64,000 nucleotides of DNA from Campylobacterales bacterium (lineage in GTDB: Bacteria > Campylobacterota > Campylobacteria > Campylobacterales > Sulfurimonadaceae). The position numbers and the translations under genes are program-made. Numbering within the stretch: position 1 is the first letter of the stretch; each line of letters begins with the position of its first letter. Below are positions 61,845 through 64,000 of this stretch, piece by piece. Under the pieces are notes generated by a model, which saw only the letters and a program-made list of their open reading frames with translations, did not search any database and was not told where the DNA came from. Location: positions 16,870-80,869 of the forward strand of contig JACUTT010000005.1 of assembly GCA_014859655.1 (NCBI GenBank). The letters are read 5' to 3'.

Positions 61845-63863
61845 ATGAAAAAAATTATGGGAAAAACAATCGTAATATCGCTGGTCTTGGCGCCTATGCT
61901 TTTGGCCGAAACGGTAAAAATGCAAGAGCTTCAGGTCGAAGCGAAGATCAACAGCGTCAAGATCAGTGACGTCAGCGGCGAAGAACTAAAATCGGCGGAC
62001 CTGGCCGAGTCGCTGAGCGAGACGGTACCGAGCATCTCTCTGGTGCGCCGCAGCGGCATCGCCAACGACATCATCCTGCGCGGACAGAAAAAAGACAACA
62101 TCAATGTCCTGGCCGATGGTACAAAGACCTACGGCGCCTGCCCGAACCGCATGGACCCTGCAACCTCACACATCCTGACCAATAACATCGAGAGCGTTGA
62201 GGTGACCGAGGGGCCCTTTGACGTTGAAAACTTCGGCACACTCAGCGGTATGGTCGATATCAAGACAAAAAAACCTTCCAAAGAGCTCTCCGGCGAGGTC
62301 AACCTCAATGCAGGAAGTTTCAACTACAAAAAAGCCTCGGCAACGGTAAGTGGCGGAACGGAGAAGGTGCGCGTGCTATTGAGCGCCTCTACCGAGTCGA
62401 GCGACCAGTACAAAGACGGAAACGGGAATACTTTTGCGGATCAGATCGATAACTATCTTTCTTCAACCGCCAAAGAAGCCTACCAGCCTGCGCGCAGAGA
62501 TATGAAAGCCTTTGAGAAGAAGAGTTTTATGGGAAAACTCTTCTTTAACCCGACGGACAATCAGGAGCTGAGACTGAGCTACACGGCCAACCGAAGCGAC
62601 AATGTTCTTTATCCTTCGAGTGCTATGGACGCCCTTTATGACGACTCCGACATCTACAACCTAGAGTATTCGGTCCACAATATGGGAACTTTTTCAAAGC
62701 AGCTTGACTTTCAGGTTTACCACTCGGAAGTGGAACACCCGATGTCAACAAAGTACAGAAATACTTCAGGTGAAGGTTCTGTAGACGAGATGGTCAGCGC
62801 TTTGACTTCATCTATGGACGGTATCAAGCTTAAGAACCTGATGGAAGTCGGTGAAGCAGCCGTCACTGTCGGTCTGGATGCGAGCCGCAGAAACTGGGAC
62901 GGTAGCTATACAAAATACGGCATGATGAGCAGTGTTATCACAGGCAGAAAAAGCATTGATGACGTAAATACGGACAATATCGCACTCTTCGCCAAGGTAG
63001 AGCAGAGCTTCGGCAAGCTAGACCTCGAAGCGGGTGCACGCTACGACGACACGACTATCGATCACGGCGGCGCGATGCAGGACAGAGACTACAGCTCTTT
63101 GAACGGCTATCTTACGGGAACCTATAATGCGGACGGCGGGATACAGTACTTTGCAGGTGCAGGCAAGTCCAGCCGTGTTCCCGATGCAAGAGAGCTCTAC
63201 TTTACGAGTAGCGCAAATGCTCTTATCGGTACCCCGACGCTCGATCAGACGAAAAACTATGAGATTGACCTCGGTGTGAAAAAGCAGTATGAGAATGCCT
63301 ATGCCAAAGTGAAACTCTTTCACTCTTGGCTGAAAGATTTTATCGTTTACAATGGTTCCGCAGGCGTTACAACTAACAGATTTGAAAACGTAGATGCCAA
63401 AGTCTACGGCATCGAGTTCAGCAGCTTCTATGCAGCGACAGATGCCCTCTCCTTTGACGCAGGTCTGGCTTATCAGCGCGGCAAGAAAGACGCACCGCTC
63501 AGCGGCCAGAGCGACAGAGACCTCGCAGAGATCCCGCCGGTAAAAGTCAATGCGGCAATGAACTACGAGACAGAGATGACCCGTTCAAAAGTCGAAGTGA
63601 TCGCGGCCGACAACTGGAGTAATTTCGACAGCGACAACGGTGAGCAGGCCATCTCGGGCTATGCCATCGCCAACATCAAATGGAACAGAGACCTCACAAA
63701 GGGCTTTGATATTACGCTGGGGATGGATAACGTTTTTGACCACACCTACGCCGTCAGCAACACCTATAAAGACCTTACACTCTTGGCCAGTGCCGGAAAC
63801 GAAGTCATACTAATGAATGAGCCCGGCCGTTACATCTATGCCAACCTTCGCTACCGTTTCTAA
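61845..63863 (+). CDS. TonB-dependent receptor, OprC/NosA copper-receptor-like
   Basis: 672 residues. Signal peptide (IVISLVLAPMLLA), a short TonB-box region, plug domain (SETVPSISLVRRSGIANDII) and a 22-strand barrel ending in YANLRYRF. In the plug, GACPNRMDPATSHI places C99 and M103 as a CxxxM pair, and an outer loop has H298-P-M300 (HxM) in EHPMSTKYR. These two motifs make up the copper site in OprC/NosA receptors. So copper import is the likely job, for example to feed nitrous oxide reductase or cytochrome oxidase. Other metal or siderophore substrates are less likely. AAGGA precedes the ATG. Confidence 0.85.
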   Translation: MKKIMGKTIVISLVLAPMLLAETVKMQELQVEAKINSVKISDVSGEELKSADLAESLSETVPSISLVRRSGIANDIILRGQKKDNINVLADGTKTYGACPNRMDPATSHILTNNIESVEVTEGPFDVENFGTLSGMVDIKTKKPSKELSGEVNLNAGSFNYKKASATVSGGTEKVRVLLSASTESSDQYKDGNGNTFADQIDNYLSSTAKEAYQPARRDMKAFEKKSFMGKLFFNPTDNQELRLSYTANRSDNVLYPSSAMDALYDDSDIYNLEYSVHNMGTFSKQLDFQVYHSEVEHPMSTKYRNTSGEGSVDEMVSALTSSMDGIKLKNLMEVGEAAVTVGLDASRRNWDGSYTKYGMMSSVITGRKSIDDVNTDNIALFAKVEQSFGKLDLEAGARYDDTTIDHGGAMQDRDYSSLNGYLTGTYNADGGIQYFAGAGKSSRVPDARELYFTSSANALIGTPTLDQTKNYEIDLGVKKQYENAYAKVKLFHSWLKDFIVYNGSAGVTTNRFENVDAKVYGIEFSSFYAATDALSFDAGLAYQRGKKDAPLSGQSDRDLAEIPPVKVNAAMNYETEMTRSKVEVIAADNWSNFDSDNGEQAISGYAIANIKWNRDLTKGFDITLGMDNVFDHTYAVSNTYKDLTLLASAGNEVILMNEPGRYIYANLRYRF

Positions 63864-63882
63864 AATATGTAAGCTCAATGAT

Positions 63883-63897
63883 TTCCCTTTAAGGGAA
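63883..63897. terminator. Small inverted repeat after the receptor gene
   Basis: TTCCCTTTAAGGGAA is a perfect 15-nt dyad 20 nt after the stop codon. Short stem with little loop; a weak terminator or a binding site. Confidence 0.35.
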
Positions 63898-63977
63898 GTC
63901 GACAGGCGTATTCTTTCCCTTCAGCGCAGAATATGCCGCGGGAGAGATGTTTGGCTTTATCAAAGCAAAAGGCTATA

Positions 63978-63992
63978 GGGCACCTCTAAAAA
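63978..63992 (-). repeat. Short dispersed repeat, copy 4 (inverted)
   Basis: GGGCACCTCTAAAAA on the plus strand is the reverse complement of TTTTTAGAGGTGCCC, at the window edge, 115 nt after the receptor stop. Confidence 0.5.
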
Positions 63993-64000
63993 CCCCAGTT

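Noticed and set aside
63945..64000. Possible gene start at ATG near 63947 (FGFIKAKGYRAPLKT)
   Set aside because: The frame reads straight through the dispersed repeat copy and the ribosome site is too close; likely chance.

Overview
The window looks like chromosomal DNA of a Campylobacterota (epsilonproteobacterial) chemolithotroph of the Sulfurimonas/Sulfurovum/Sulfuricurvum kind. This rests on protein character and gene content: many chemoreceptors and c-di-GMP/two-component proteins, a short SpeE, a short NFACT protein, a SUV3-like helicase, anchorless fumarate reductase-type subunits, and DsrE/rhodanese sulfur proteins. Base composition of the coding DNA appears close to 50% GC by eye, which is high for most of that group. 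No phage, IS transposase, CRISPR array or rRNA is visible. Only one tRNA is seen, tRNA-Ala(GGC).

Layout. 1-4.4 kb: the start of an AAA-type ATPase running off the left edge, a large unassigned protein, and a photolyase overlapping a DUF523/DUF1722 protein. 4.6-11.3 kb: a tightly coupled signalling operon with a MASE3/PAS histidine kinase, a response regulator with an HD-GYP domain, a response regulator with a PilZ-like tail, and an ODP-type diiron metallo-beta-lactamase-fold protein. 11.3-15.6 kb: a MacAB-TolC type tripartite exporter on the minus strand. 15.7-17.3 kb: ycaO.

17.4-24.2 kb is the most accessory-like part. It holds a PAS remnant, two small proteins, a Crp/Fnr regulator, a secreted peroxiredoxin-like protein, a divergent cassette of an HvfA-like Cys-rich peptide, a DoxX protein and an exported MBL hydrolase, a broken GGDEF gene, and a DsrE-DUF302-rhodanese operon divergent from an ArsR regulator. 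Two TGTGA-N6-TCAC(A/T) palindromes sit in this part. One is between the peroxiredoxin and the HvfA-like gene and one is ahead of a small gene, so the Crp/Fnr protein probably controls this locus.

24.5-36.3 kb is mostly housekeeping: the tRNA, a SPOR-like protein, a PP-loop ATPase, dnaG, an ABC exporter, a REC remnant, purT, a D-2-hydroxyacid dehydrogenase, and flavoprotein and iron-sulfur subunits of a succinate dehydrogenase/fumarate reductase-type enzyme with a 51-residue acidic ORF between them. 36.3-43.2 kb: a CZB chemoreceptor, yajQ next to an HD-GYP protein and a coiled-coil HTH protein, and a SUV3-like helicase. 43.3-55.5 kb: small conserved genes, a nitroreductase, the speE-coaE-dapF-glucosaminidase cluster, a chemoreceptor with an unassigned helical protein, a DUF493 protein with moaC, a diguanylate cyclase, leuC and an NFACT protein. 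55.6-64 kb: envelope genes, namely MscS, two DUF481-type outer-membrane proteins, MFS, RDD, a lipoprotein, and a TonB-dependent receptor carrying the CxxxM and HxM motifs of OprC/NosA copper receptors.

Four signalling-type reading frames are broken or reduced to fragments (PAS 17.4 kb, GGDEF 21.7 kb, REC 30.5 kb, a membrane-anchor fragment 44.0 kb). A short motif, TTTTAGAGG(T/C)GCCC, recurs between genes at four or five places.
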